Shown here one piece after another: positions 1-8,968 of a DNA stretch of 64,000 bases (position 1 is the stretch's first letter; every line of letters begins with the position of its first letter). Below the pieces are notes generated by a model. It worked only from the letters and a program-made list of their open reading frames with translations. It did no database searches and had not been told where the DNA came from. Both the position numbers and the translations under genes were made by a program. The stretch is taken from positions 248,001 to 312,000 of the forward strand of contig NZ_JAGQDG010000004.1 of assembly GCF_018069865.1 (NCBI RefSeq), written 5' to 3'. Source of the stretch: Ideonella paludis (GTDB lineage Bacteria; Pseudomonadota; Gammaproteobacteria; Burkholderiales; Burkholderiaceae_C).

Positions 1-198
1 CAGGCCGAGTTTTCAAAATGGGCGGCCCCGCTGCTGCCCATGGCGGGCGAGCGCTTCCCCTTGCACGCCGTGATCGTGGTGCGGGCCACGGCGGTGGCGC
101 CCATCGTCGCGCCGAGCTATCGGCTTTATCCTCAAGAGACGACCGAAGCCTTGCAGGTGCAGGCGGCGATGAAGACTTACGGTGTGTCGCGCCACTAG
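1..198 (+). CDS. C-terminal part of a protein of unknown function (cut by window start)
   Basis: Frame 1 is open from the first base to a TAG at 196-198 and encodes the last 65 residues of a protein, ending in TYGVSRH. The codon usage is G/C-rich at third positions like the neighbouring genes, so this looks like a real 3' end. The fragment contains a hydrophobic strand (residues about 22-37) followed by a short amphipathic segment. I do not recognise the family. The next gene lies on the opposite strand and ends 13 bp away, so the two are convergent. Confidence 0.5.
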   Translation, partial: QAEFSKWAAPLLPMAGERFPLHAVIVVRATAVAPIVAPSYRLYPQETTEALQVQAAMKTYGVSRH

Positions 199-211
199 CC
201 CTGGCGGGCGC

Positions 212-823
212 TCAGGCTCCGCTACCGGCCAAACACCTGAGGACCAGGCCAGCGGCCTCGTCCCTCAGTTGCTCATACTGCGCAAAGGTGGAAAAAGCTC
301 GATCACTACCGTCTTGGTTGAGCACATACATGGTCGCGATCATCGACTTGACCGGCACGAACATGCTGTAGAAGGACAAAGGCCCTCTTCCATCGAGGCT
401 GGGTTGATGCAAAGCCAGTACTTCAACATCTCCATGCACGCTGCGCGCCAGTGGCTGCTGATCTGGCGTGCGCTTGGAAGAAAACGCCTCCATCTGCGCC
501 ACCACCGCTTCGCGGTCTGAGGCGGCCTGCGCTGCAGCGGACTGCTCAATCTTGAGATTGACGAAGGGCTTGCCCTGTGCGGTGGTCAAGATGACGCGGT
601 AGCCATCCACCATCGAGACAGACTTAGGCCCCGTCAAAGTCTCCACCGATCTGGCTTTCACGGCCTCGGGCAGTCTGTTCACTTCTTTGGCAGCGAACTT
701 CCCGCCGCCGAAGCACTGAACCACAGGTGCCAGCGCATCAGCCTCGCGTTGGGCCATGCTGGATGCCGAGCCGGCCAGCAATGCGCAGAAGAGCGCAGCC
801 TTGAAGCCATGAAGTGGTGCCAT
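212..823 (-). CDS. Hypothetical secreted protein
   Basis: A 203-residue protein of unknown function. The ATG at 823 is preferred over an earlier in-frame start because an AAGGAGG ribosome-binding site lies just upstream (about 829-835) and because it gives a clean signal peptide (MAPLHGFKAALFCALLAGSA, then a cleavage region ending SMAQ). The mature part has two cysteines (in VVQCFGGG and VLRCLAG) that could form a disulfide. No domain was recognised. It is a single-gene unit between a convergent gene and the divergent copA. Confidence 0.7.
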   Translation of the reverse strand: MAPLHGFKAALFCALLAGSASSMAQREADALAPVVQCFGGGKFAAKEVNRLPEAVKARSVETLTGPKSVSMVDGYRVILTTAQGKPFVNLKIEQSAAAQAASDREAVVAQMEAFSSKRTPDQQPLARSVHGDVEVLALHQPSLDGRGPLSFYSMFVPVKSMIATMYVLNQDGSDRAFSTFAQYEQLRDEAAGLVLRCLAGSGA

Positions 824-1056
824 GAAGAATCCTCCTTGTCTGTTGTTTAACTGTGCTGCCAAAGGCCCCAGAGCCTAGCGCCAAGGCCTTCTTGATGGAG
901 GCATTGAAATCACCATATCACGCCAAAGCTAAGCTGATGTAAAGCTCAACCGCGCTCCTTCAACAGGTTCGATGGCCCTCATCGTGGCCAGCCAAGCAAG
1001 CGCCTCCACTGCTAAAGATAGACAATTCCGTTTTGCTCGCCGACACCTCAAACCCC

Positions 1057-3276
1057 ATGCCCTCCCCTCTCAAACTCCACATCACCGAGATGAGTTGCGC
1101 CGCCTGCGTCGGCCGGGTGGAGCGGGCCGCCTTGAAGGTGCCGGGCGTGGCGGTGGCCCAAGTCAACCTGACCACCGAGCAAATGCAGGTGGAGTTGGCA
1201 CCGGGGCACAAGCCCGCTGTGGTGACGCCCGCCTTGCTGGCCGCTCTGGCCGACGCTGGCTACCCGGCGCAAGTTCTGGCGGACAACGCTCACTTGCCCT
1301 CAGAGGCTCCCGTGGCACCCGCCCTGCTGTGGCTGGGCTTGGCGTTGTCTTTGCCGCTGACCCTGCCCATGGTGGGCATGCTGTGGGGCGCGCATTGGAT
1401 GCTGCCGGCCTGGGTGCAGTTTGCGCTGGCCACCCCCGTGCAGGTGCTGCTGGGCGCGCGCTTTTACAAAGGGGCTTGGAGTGCGCTGAAGCACGGCAGC
1501 GCCAATATGGACGTGCTGGTGGCCCTGGGCACCTCGGCGGCCTATGGCTTGAGCTTGGTGCAGTGGGCGCGGGGTGAAGGCCCGCACGCCTTGGCCTTTG
1601 AAGCCAGCGCCATGGTCATCACCCTGGTGTGGCTGGGCAAGTGGCTGGAGGGCGTAGCCAAGCGCCGAACCACCGACGCCCTGCGGGCGCTGCAAGACCT
1701 GCGCCCCGTGACGGCCCGCGTTCGCACGCTAGAGGGCGACGAGCGCGAAGTGCCCCTGGAGCAGGTGCGCGTGGGCGACCTGGTGGTGGTGCGACCCGGC
1801 GAGCGCGTGGCCGTGGACGGCGTGGTGGTCGAAGGGGCCAGCCAGGTGGACGAGGCTTTGATCACCGGCGAGAGCCTGCCCCAAGCCCGCCACCCCGGCG
1901 ACGCGGTGGTGGGTGGCGCCATCAATGGCGAGGGCGCACTGCTGCTGCGCACCACCGCCATCGGCGCCGAGAGCACCCTGGCCCGCATCGTGCGGTTGGT
2001 AGAAAGCGCCCAGTCCCGCAAAGCACCTATTCAGCACTTGGTAGACCGGGTCGCGGCCGTGTTTGTGCCGGTGGTGGTGGGCTTAGCCTTGCTCACCTTG
2101 CTGGCTTGGGGCTGGCTGGGCCAAGGCGCCACGCCATGGGCCACGGCCTTGATGCATGCCGTCACGGTGCTGGTGATTGCCTGCCCCTGTGCGCTGGGAC
2201 TGGCCACGCCGGCGGCCTTGATGGTGGGCATGGGTGCGGCGGCCAAGCACGGCATCTTGATCCGCGACGCCGAGGCGCTGGAGCGAGCCCATGAGGTCAA
2301 GGCCGTGGCCTTTGACAAGACCGGCACGCTGACGGAAGGCCGCCCCCAGGTCCTGCAAGCCCTGGGCTTTGGCTTCACGCGCGAGCAGGTCTTAGGCTTG
2401 GCGGCTGCGCTGCAAGCCCACAGCCTGCACCCACTGGCCAAGGCCGTCACCCAAGCCTGGGCCAGCGCACAAACGCCGTCTACGGAGGGCGCTTGCCCGC
2501 TACCGCCGCCGTTGGCCCAAGAGGCGAAGGCTCATGCGGGCTTGGGCGTCAGCGGCGTGATCGATGGCGAGCGTGTGCTGCTGGGCAGCGAGCGTTGGAT
2601 GCGCGACTTGGGCGCGGACCTGCAAGCCGCCAGCGCTGCCGCGCAAGCCGAACAGGACCAAGGCCGCACCGTCTCTTGGCTGGCCAGCGAGCAGCCCGGC
2701 GCCCCACCCGAGCTGCTGGGCCTGATCAGCTTTGGCGACACCCTCAAGGCCGACGCCGCGCAGGCCATCACTCGCCTGCACGCCATGGGTGTTCACACCC
2801 TGCTGCTCTCCGGCGACAACGCCGGCGCTGCGAACGCCGTAGCCCAGCAATTGGGCATGAGCGAGGTGCGTGCGCAGGTGCTGCCCCAAGACAAGGCCCA
2901 GGCCATCGCCGAGCTGCGCAGCCGCGTAGGCGGCCCCGTGGCCATGGTCGGTGATGGCATCAATGACGCGCCCGCCCTGGCCGCCGCCGACATCGGCTTG
3001 GCCATGGGCAGTGGCACCGACGTGGCCATGCAAGCCGCCGGCATCACCCTGATGCAAAGCCACCCCTCGCGCGTGGCCGACGCGCTGGACATCGCCCAGC
3101 GCACCAGCGCCAAGATCCGCCAAAACCTGTTCTGGGCCTTTGCCTACAACGTGGTGGGCATCCCGCTGGCCGCCTTGGGGCTGCTGCACCCCATGTTCGC
3201 GGGCGCAGCCATGGCACTGTCCAGCGTGTTTGTGATTGGCAATGCGCTGCGGCTGGGGCGCTGGCGGCCTGCCTGA
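1057..3276 (+). CDS. copA: Copper-translocating P1B-type ATPase
   Basis: Inner-membrane pump that exports Cu(I) at the cost of ATP. The 739-residue protein has one N-terminal heavy-metal-associated domain with a CxxC site ([10 protein letters not shown]14 and C17), transmembrane helices, the ion-binding CPC motif (about residues 376-378, in IACPCALG), the phosphorylated aspartate in DKTGTLTEG (D420) and the hinge motif GDGINDAPA (about 632). These are diagnostic of P1B-type Cu/Ag ATPases. The ATG at 1057 is chosen; an in-frame TTG at 1033 would add eight residues. No cueR-like regulator or chaperone gene is adjacent, and I saw no MerR-type operator in the 230-bp upstream gap. Copper specificity rests on CPC and the HMA CxxC motif; silver is also possible. 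Confidence 0.93.
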   Translation: MPSPLKLHITEMSCAACVGRVERAALKVPGVAVAQVNLTTEQMQVELAPGHKPAVVTPALLAALADAGYPAQVLADNAHLPSEAPVAPALLWLGLALSLPLTLPMVGMLWGAHWMLPAWVQFALATPVQVLLGARFYKGAWSALKHGSANMDVLVALGTSAAYGLSLVQWARGEGPHALAFEASAMVITLVWLGKWLEGVAKRRTTDALRALQDLRPVTARVRTLEGDEREVPLEQVRVGDLVVVRPGERVAVDGVVVEGASQVDEALITGESLPQARHPGDAVVGGAINGEGALLLRTTAIGAESTLARIVRLVESAQSRKAPIQHLVDRVAAVFVPVVVGLALLTLLAWGWLGQGATPWATALMHAVTVLVIACPCALGLATPAALMVGMGAAAKHGILIRDAEALERAHEVKAVAFDKTGTLTEGRPQVLQALGFGFTREQVLGLAAALQAHSLHPLAKAVTQAWASAQTPSTEGACPLPPPLAQEAKAHAGLGVSGVIDGERVLLGSERWMRDLGADLQAASAAAQAEQDQGRTVSWLASEQPGAPPELLGLISFGDTLKADAAQAITRLHAMGVHTLLLSGDNAGAANAVAQQLGMSEVRAQVLPQDKAQAIAELRSRVGGPVAMVGDGINDAPALAAADIGLAMGSGTDVAMQAAGITLMQSHPSRVADALDIAQRTSAKIRQNLFWAFAYNVVGIPLAALGLLHPMFAGAAMALSSVFVIGNALRLGRWRPA

Positions 3277-3323
3277 TCGGACGCTCGCCAGCGGCAGCGT
3301 CGCCCAGCACGCTCAGCCTGGGG

Positions 3324-3836
3324 TCAGCACCCCGTCGTGACGATGATGGTGGTCGGGCCAGCCCCCAAAGAGACCGCCTCGGTGTACCGCACCAAGCAAT
3401 TGGCAGGGTCCGACGCTGAGGGCTCGCGAAACTCGGTCACCGAAGTGTTGACTTCGACCACTGTCAGCCCGCCGACATTGACCCACTCCTTGATGCCGAA
3501 GAACCCCCAGGTGCCCGTTCTCAACTGCCCCGTCGGGTAGCCGTTGTACATGAAACCCACCCGACCATCGGGTCCGCTCAGCGAAGCCCCCTTGCCAGAG
3601 GCCACACAGCCACTGACCAGCAAGCACTTGGAATAGGCCAAGTTGGCAGCCCCCGCCACCTCCACTCGTGCCCGGGTGACGACGGCAATGCGTGCGTCGG
3701 CGCTGAGGCTCATGAACTTGGGCAATGCCGTCGCGGCCAATACGCCCAGGATGACGATCACCACGATCAATTCGATCAGGGTGAAGCCGCCATTCGATAC
3801 CGGCAGGGATCTCGCTTGCTGAACACGCATCGTCAT
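3324..3836 (-). CDS. MshA-like type IV pilin/pseudopilin A
   Basis: A 170-residue prepilin. The leader MTMRVQQARSLPVSNGG is followed by the processing site G|FTLIE and a hydrophobic helix, the class III signal cleaved and N-methylated by prepilin peptidase. The C-terminal domain has a Cys pair in KCLLVSGC and a terminal VTTGC, as in MSHA-type pilins. The ATG at 3836 gives a normal leader; a TTG at 3893 would overlap the kinase gene and make an unusually long leader. The gene follows the hybrid kinase with about 50 bp between them, so co-transcription is likely. No pilus assembly genes are nearby. It is a paralogue of the gene at 58657-59169, which has exactly the same length. Confidence 0.85.
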   Translation of the reverse strand: MTMRVQQARSLPVSNGGFTLIELIVVIVILGVLAATALPKFMSLSADARIAVVTRARVEVAGAANLAYSKCLLVSGCVASGKGASLSGPDGRVGFMYNGYPTGQLRTGTWGFFGIKEWVNVGGLTVVEVNTSVTEFREPSASDPANCLVRYTEAVSLGAGPTTIIVTTGC

Positions 3837-3889
3837 TCCAGGGTCCGCGGTGGGCCAAGGGTCATGCTCCTGATCTCGGCTCGGCGCGC

Positions 3890-5296
3890 TCAATCTTGAG
3901 GTCCATCCCCCTCACGCGGCGGCAACCATCGCAACACCGTGCACAGCAACGCCTCGGGGTTCACGGGTTTGGAGATGAAGTCATTCATGCCCGCCGCCAA
4001 GCAGGCTGCCCGGTCTTCCGCGAAAGCATTGGCGGTGATGGCGATCACGGGCAGCGTGGCCAGATGCGGCTGCAGGCGCAGGCGGCGCGTGGCTTCTAGG
4101 CCGTCGAGCTGAGGCATTTGGACATCCATCAGCACCAAGTCAAAGCTCGCCTCTGCCAAACACTGCAATCCAGCGTGGCCGTCCTCAGCCATCTCCACCA
4201 CCAGGCCGGCGCCCTGCAAGATGTAGGCGGTGATCTCGCGGTTGACGGGCTCATCCTCCACCACCAGCACGCGCTGCCCGGCGTGCTCGCGCTGCAAAGT
4301 GTCTTCGGCAGGTTCGGGGCGCGGCGCCACCGGGGGCGCGCTCTGCACCGGCCCCTTGAGCAGATGCGCTGTGAACCAGAACGTGCTGCCTTGGCCAGGC
4401 TCGCTGTCAGCTCCCGCCTCCCCGCCCATCATCTGGGCAATGCGGCGGGTGATGGTCAGCCCGAGGCCCGTGCCCCCAAACTGCCGCGTGATGGCCGTGT
4501 CAGCCTGCTTGAAGGGCTGGAACAACTCGGCCAAGGTGACCGCATCGATGCCCATGCCTTGGTCTTGCACCTCAAAACGCAAGTGGATGCTGTCGGTGCT
4601 TTCAGACAGCACGACCACGCGCAGCACAACCTCGCCTGATTCGGTGAACTTGACGGCATTGGCCACATAGTTCAGCAAGGCCTGCTGCAAGCGCATGGGG
4701 TCACCACGCAAGCGCTCAGGCAAGGGCGCCAGCTCGGTGCGCAGGGTCAAGCGCTTGGCCTGGGCGCGTTCATGCACCATGGACAGCACATTGCCCACCA
4801 GGCTTTCAATGCGCACTTCGGCCTCATCGAGCTGGAACTCGCCAGCTTCGATCTTGGAGTGGTCCAGCACCGCCTCAACAATCCCCAAGAGGTGGCGGCC
4901 CGCAGCCTCCAACTTGTCCAGGCGTTGGTCTTGCTCAGGGTTGACGCTGCTGCGGCGAATGAGGTGCGCCATGCCGGTGATGGCGTTCAGCGGCGTGCGG
5001 ATCTCATGCGACATATTCGCCAAGAAGGTGCTCTTGGAGGCATTGGCCGCGCGAGCTTGGGCTTCCGCGCGCTGCAGCATTTGAATCAAGCGCGAGACCA
5101 CCAAGGCCACGATCACCGAGACCACCGAGGCGGTCACTAAGCCGGTGATGGCGTAGTCCAGCCGCCATTCACCGTGGAAGAACCAGCTCATGGCCGAGAC
5201 CAGCACTTGCGAGCCCAGCGTGGAAAAGGCCAGGATCGCCAAGAAAACGCGCAAGCCTGACCAGCGCTTCAGTTGGTCAAAGGTTCGGTCAAGCAT
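3890..5296 (-). CDS. Membrane-bound hybrid sensor histidine kinase with receiver domain
   Basis: A 468-residue hybrid kinase. It has two hydrophobic segments (about 17-38 and 48-70) with almost no periplasmic loop, a HisKA domain with the phospho-accepting H97 in NMSHEIRTPLNA, an HATPase_c domain with N-box NYVANAVKFT (about 209-218), DQGMGID and GGTGLGL, and a C-terminal receiver domain starting VLVVEDEP with the acceptor D391 in LVLMDVQMP. There is no recognisable extracytoplasmic sensor domain, so the input is probably membrane-borne or comes from a partner. No separate output regulator is adjacent; the phosphate may go to a stand-alone Hpt protein. The MshA-like pilin gene lies directly downstream. 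Confidence 0.9.
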   Translation of the reverse strand: MLDRTFDQLKRWSGLRVFLAILAFSTLGSQVLVSAMSWFFHGEWRLDYAITGLVTASVVSVIVALVVSRLIQMLQRAEAQARAANASKSTFLANMSHEIRTPLNAITGMAHLIRRSSVNPEQDQRLDKLEAAGRHLLGIVEAVLDHSKIEAGEFQLDEAEVRIESLVGNVLSMVHERAQAKRLTLRTELAPLPERLRGDPMRLQQALLNYVANAVKFTESGEVVLRVVVLSESTDSIHLRFEVQDQGMGIDAVTLAELFQPFKQADTAITRQFGGTGLGLTITRRIAQMMGGEAGADSEPGQGSTFWFTAHLLKGPVQSAPPVAPRPEPAEDTLQREHAGQRVLVVEDEPVNREITAYILQGAGLVVEMAEDGHAGLQCLAEASFDLVLMDVQMPQLDGLEATRRLRLQPHLATLPVIAITANAFAEDRAACLAAGMNDFISKPVNPEALLCTVLRWLPPREGDGPQD

Positions 5297-5489
5297 GGCG
5301 CGGTGGCGCAGCGGCAGTCATGGCAGATCAAGGTGGTGGCCCAGGGGTGCCCATCACACCCTTGGGGGCATCCGTCTATCGTCCTCCAAAACGAAGGCTA
5401 AAGCGCTCCCCAGGGGCGCCGGCTGTGAGTTTTGCCACTCGCCAGCGTGGCCTCTGCGAGAATCTGCCCCCTTAAAGGGAGGTTTCCAC

Positions 5490-6377
5490 ATGAACAAGAC
5501 TATGCACTGGCTCATCGCCACACTCTGGATGGCCTGCGCCACTTGGGCACAGGCCCAAGGCATGAGCCCGGAAGAACAAAAGCGCGTTTTTGCCGATGCT
5601 GAGCAGGTTGCGCAAAGCGGCCCTGCCGCCATCGCCCTGGCCCAGCAAGCGCAACTGAAGCTGCCTGAAGGCCACACTTTTGTGCCCCAGCCACAGGCCC
5701 AGAAGCTGCTCAACGCCATGGGCAACCCGGGCTCAGACCCCCGCCTGCAAGGCCTGATCTTTCCCAAGGGCGACGGACAGTGGTTCATGACCGTGCGCTT
5801 TGAAAACTCGGGCTATATCAAGGACGACGACGCCAAAGAGTGGAACGCCGACGACCTGCTCAAAAGCTACAAAGAAGGCACTGAAGCCGCCAACGAAGAG
5901 CGCAGCAAGATGGGCGTGCCAGCGCTGGAAATCTTGGGCTGGGCCCAGCCCCCGCAGTACGACGTGGGCACCCACCGCCTGGCCTGGGCCATGTCCTCAC
6001 GCGAGAAAGGCGCCCCGGCCGGCGCGGAGCAAGGCGTCAACTACAACACCTATGTGCTGGGCCGCGAGGGCTACTTCACGATGAACTTGGTGACGGATTT
6101 GAAGCAGTTGGACGCCCACAAGCCCGCCGCCCACACCCTGCTGGCCGCACTGAACTTTGACGAAGGCAAGCGCTATGCCGACTTCAACCCCAGCACCGAC
6201 AAGGTCGCCGAGTATGGCTTGGCTGCGCTGGTGGTGGGGGCGGCGGCCAAGAAGCTCGGCTTGCTGGCCACGCTGGGCTTGTTCCTGGCCAAGTTCTGGA
6301 AGATTGCCCTGATTGGGCTGGCCTTTTTGGGCGGCCCGCTGCTGAAGCTGTTCAGGCGCAACAAGGCTGAGGTTTGA
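5490..6377 (+). CDS. DUF2167 family membrane protein
   Basis: A 295-residue protein matching the DUF2167 family, whose function is unknown. The ATG at 5490 has an AAAGGGAGG ribosome-binding site just upstream and begins a signal peptide (MNKTMHWLIATLWMACATWA, cleavage near AQA). The large middle part, rich in aromatic and acidic residues (for example GDGQWFMTVRFENSGYIKDD), is probably periplasmic. Two hydrophobic segments near the C-terminus (about 235-255 and 265-285) and a basic tail (FRRNK) anchor it in the inner membrane. The function cannot be inferred from its neighbours. Confidence 0.85.
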   Translation: MNKTMHWLIATLWMACATWAQAQGMSPEEQKRVFADAEQVAQSGPAAIALAQQAQLKLPEGHTFVPQPQAQKLLNAMGNPGSDPRLQGLIFPKGDGQWFMTVRFENSGYIKDDDAKEWNADDLLKSYKEGTEAANEERSKMGVPALEILGWAQPPQYDVGTHRLAWAMSSREKGAPAGAEQGVNYNTYVLGREGYFTMNLVTDLKQLDAHKPAAHTLLAALNFDEGKRYADFNPSTDKVAEYGLAALVVGAAAKKLGLLATLGLFLAKFWKIALIGLAFLGGPLLKLFRRNKAEV

Positions 6378-6447
6378 TGCAGCGCACGGCTTAATTCCGT
6401 GTTTGCTTATAGAGTTTGCCGGTTCCCACACTAGACCGGAGACTCTC

Positions 6448-7059
6448 GTGCTGACTTCCTTGCTTCGCTCCCTGGCGCTGACGGCGCTGTGCAGTGTCTG
6501 CATCGTGGCCACCGACGCCACCGCCCAAACCGCCGCCCCCGCAGCGGCCAAGCGCCTGCGTTTCTTCACCGAGGACGCATCGGACACGAGTTTCACCGTC
6601 AGGCGCGGTGGCAAGACGCTGGAGATCACCCGCGTGATGACCGGCTGCGCCAAGAACGAAGGCTGGTTCCAGCCTTTGGTACCAGTGCCTGGCGTCACTC
6701 CGGTGGGCGAGGCTGAGATGCTGCACGCCCTGAATGACCCCGAGGCGATGATCGTGGACATGCGCTCCATGCCGGAGTTCTTGGTGGCCACCATTCCCAT
6801 GGCCATCAACATCCCATTCACCGAGGTCGCGCTGCGCATGAATGAGCTCGGCTGCGACAAGGCGGCCGGCGGCCAATGGAATTGCACCAAAGCCAAAAAG
6901 CTTTACGCCTTTTGCAACGGGCCTGTCTGCCCGCAAAGCCCGATTGCCATCCGCGCCATCACGCGCGACGGCTTCCCGGCCAGCAAGATTTTCTATTACC
7001 GTGGCGGCATGCTCGACTGGATGGCCCTGGGCTTGACCACCCAACCCGGCGAGTTCTGA
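6448..7059 (+). CDS. Secreted rhodanese-like domain protein
   Basis: A 203-residue protein with an N-terminal signal peptide (MLTSLLRSLALTALCSVCIV, cleavage near AQTAA) and a rhodanese fold: the CH2A-like AMIVDMRSMPEF, the substrate-side INIPF, and an active-site loop CNGPVCPQSP followed by YYRGGMLDW, typical of single-domain rhodaneses. The active loop contains two cysteines, of which the first (CNGPVC) aligns with the usual catalytic position. A GTG start at 6448 is chosen because CCGGAGA lies 5-10 bases upstream and it gives a standard signal peptide. It probably handles sulfane sulfur or disulfides in the periplasm; the substrate is unknown. An AhpD-like gene follows by 22 bp. Confidence 0.82.
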   Translation: MLTSLLRSLALTALCSVCIVATDATAQTAAPAAAKRLRFFTEDASDTSFTVRRGGKTLEITRVMTGCAKNEGWFQPLVPVPGVTPVGEAEMLHALNDPEAMIVDMRSMPEFLVATIPMAINIPFTEVALRMNELGCDKAAGGQWNCTKAKKLYAFCNGPVCPQSPIAIRAITRDGFPASKIFYYRGGMLDWMALGLTTQPGEF

Positions 7060-7081
7060 CCCCTCTTTTCCGGAGAGCCTG

Positions 7082-7447
7082 ATGAGCGCACAAACCCCTG
7101 ACTACGCCCAACTGACCGCCGACATCTCGGCCCACCTCAAGCCCTTGCGCACCGACACACCGGCCGTGATGAAGGCCTTTGGTGAGTTGGGCAAGGCCGC
7201 CATCACCACGGGCGCTCTGGACGAGAAGACCAAGGAGCTGATCGCGCTGGCTATTGGGGTGACCCAGCGCTGTGACGGCTGCATCGGCTTTCACGTCAAG
7301 GCCCTGGTGCGCTTGGGCGCCACCAAGGCTGAGTTGGAAGAGATGCTGGGCGTGGCCACCTATATGGGCGGCGGCCCGGCCCTGATGTACGCGGCCAACG
7401 CGCTGGCGGCCTGGGACCAGTTCACGGCAGCACAGGCCAGCGCATAA
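7082..7447 (+). CDS. AhpD-like / carboxymuconolactone decarboxylase family protein
   Basis: A 121-residue all-helical protein of the CMD/AhpD superfamily. It carries the redox motif CxxC...H (C64, C67 and H71 in RCDGCIGFH) seen in AhpD-like alkylhydroperoxidase proteins, so it is more likely a peroxidase or thiol-disulfide reductant than a true decarboxylase. A CGGAGAG ribosome-binding site lies ahead of the ATG. It is only 22 bp downstream of the secreted rhodanese gene and probably shares its transcript, which fits a sulfur/peroxide stress role, but that is an inference. Confidence 0.88.
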   Translation: MSAQTPDYAQLTADISAHLKPLRTDTPAVMKAFGELGKAAITTGALDEKTKELIALAIGVTQRCDGCIGFHVKALVRLGATKAELEEMLGVATYMGGGPALMYAANALAAWDQFTAAQASA

Positions 7448-7535
7448 GCTTCTGCTCATTGCGTCCAAGCGCTGTCAGCGCTGTCGCAGCCATCGCGTCT
7501 AGACTTCGAGCTCCCCCAAAGAAGAGGAGTTCCCC

Positions 7536-8828
7536 ATGACCCGAGACAGCAGCGCCTGGCGCTTTGAGACCAAATCCGTGCACGCCGGCTGGGCCGGCGA
7601 CCCCACGACCAAGGCCGTGGCCGTGCCGCTCTACCAGACGGTGGCCTATTCCTTCGACAGCGCACAGCACGGCGCCGACCTGTTCGACCTGAAGGTCGCG
7701 GGCAATATCTACACCCGCATCATGAACCCGACGCAGTCGGTGTTGGAAGAGCGGGTCGCCGCCTTGGAAGGCGGCATTGCCGCGCTGGCCCTGGCCTCGG
7801 GCCAAGCCGCCATCACCTATGCGATCCAGACCATTGCCGAAGCCGGTGACAACATCGTCTCCAGCAGCGCGCTCTATGGCGGCACCTACAACCTGTTCGC
7901 CCACACCCTGCCGCAGTACGGCATCCAGACCCGCTTTGCCGACGCCGCCAACCCGGCCAGTTTTGAAGCCTTGATCGACGACAAGACCAAGGCCATTTAT
8001 TGCGAGTCCTTGGGCAACCCGCTGGGCAACATCACCGACATCGCCGCGCTGGCCGCCATTGCCCACCGGCACGGTGTGCCGCTGATCGTGGACAACACCG
8101 TGCCCAGCCCCTATCTATGCCGCCCCATTGAGCATGGCGCCGACATCGTCGTGCATTCGCTGACCAAGTACATCGGCGGCCACGGCACCAGCATCGGCGG
8201 CATGATCGTGGACAGCGGCAAGTTCCCCTGGGCCCAGCACAAGGCGCGCTTCAAGCGCCTGAATGAGCCCGATGTGAGCTACCACGGCGTGGTCTACACC
8301 GAAGCCTTGGGGCCAGCCGCATACATTGGCCGCGCCCGCGTGGTGCCGCTGCGCAATATGGGCGCGGCCATCTCGCCCTTTAACGCGTTCTTGATCCTGC
8401 AAGGCCTGGAGACCCTGGCGCTGCGCATGGACCGCATCTGCGACAACACCTTGGCCGTGGCCCAGTTCCTGAAAGCTCACCCCAAGGTGAAGTGGGTCAA
8501 CTACTCGGGCCTGCCCGACCACGCCGACCACGACCTGGTGCAAAAGCAAATGGGCGGCCGCGCCTCGGGCCTGCTGACCTTTGGCGTGCAAGGTGGCCGT
8601 GAAGGCGGCGAGCGCTTCTTGGACGCGCTGCAGCTCTTCACCCGCTTGGTCAACATCGGCGACAACAAGTCCCTGGCCACCCACCCGGCCTCCACCACCC
8701 ACCGCCAACTCTCGCCCGAGGAGCTGGCCAAGGCTGGCGTGACGGTGGACACCGTGCGCCTGTGCGTGGGCATCGAGCACATTGAGGACTTGAAGGCCGA
8801 CTTGACCCAGGCCTTGGCGGCAGCCTGA
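7536..8828 (+). CDS. metY: O-acetylhomoserine aminocarboxypropyltransferase (sulfhydrylase)
   Basis: PLP enzyme of the Cys/Met-metabolism family, 430 residues, converting O-acetylhomoserine plus sulfide to homocysteine in direct-sulfhydrylation methionine synthesis. Visible hallmarks are the N-terminal RFETKSVHAG, the phosphate-binding YTRIMNPT and ASGQAAITYAI, and the PLP lysine K211 in VVHSLTKYIGGHGT. The roughly 430-residue length and the FDSAQHGADLF segment favour the MetY-type sulfhydrylase over shorter cystathionine synthases. AAGAAGAGGAG precedes the ATG. Two hairpins follow the stop codon, so it is a monocistronic unit. Confidence 0.92.
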   Translation: MTRDSSAWRFETKSVHAGWAGDPTTKAVAVPLYQTVAYSFDSAQHGADLFDLKVAGNIYTRIMNPTQSVLEERVAALEGGIAALALASGQAAITYAIQTIAEAGDNIVSSSALYGGTYNLFAHTLPQYGIQTRFADAANPASFEALIDDKTKAIYCESLGNPLGNITDIAALAAIAHRHGVPLIVDNTVPSPYLCRPIEHGADIVVHSLTKYIGGHGTSIGGMIVDSGKFPWAQHKARFKRLNEPDVSYHGVVYTEALGPAAYIGRARVVPLRNMGAAISPFNAFLILQGLETLALRMDRICDNTLAVAQFLKAHPKVKWVNYSGLPDHADHDLVQKQMGGRASGLLTFGVQGGREGGERFLDALQLFTRLVNIGDNKSLATHPASTTHRQLSPEELAKAGVTVDTVRLCVGIEHIEDLKADLTQALAAA

Positions 8829-8835
8829 GCGCGCT

Positions 8836-8880
8836 CAGGAGGCCCCACCGCACCACATCGGGGCGAGCTGGGGCCTCCTG
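8836..8880 (+). terminator. 12-bp perfect hairpin downstream of metY
   Basis: CAGGAGGCCCCA at 8836-8847 is repeated as its exact reverse complement at 8869-8880, with a 21-nt loop. It sits 8 bp after the metY stop and is followed at once by a second, canonical terminator. It may form an extended 3' structure with it. Confidence 0.6.
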
Positions 8881-8911
8881 CCGCCAAACACGGGGGTTTG
8901 GGCGGTTTTTC
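8881..8911 (+). terminator. Rho-independent terminator after metY
   Basis: CCGCCAAAC (8881-8889) pairs with GTTTGGGCGG (8896-8905; one bulged G), and a run of T residues follows immediately. This is a canonical intrinsic terminator for metY and insulates the chemoreceptor gene downstream. Confidence 0.8.
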
Positions 8912-8968
8912 TACAGATCATCCCTGCTGCAAACTCGTTAGCGTGAGGGTATTCGTTGGAGACCCTCT

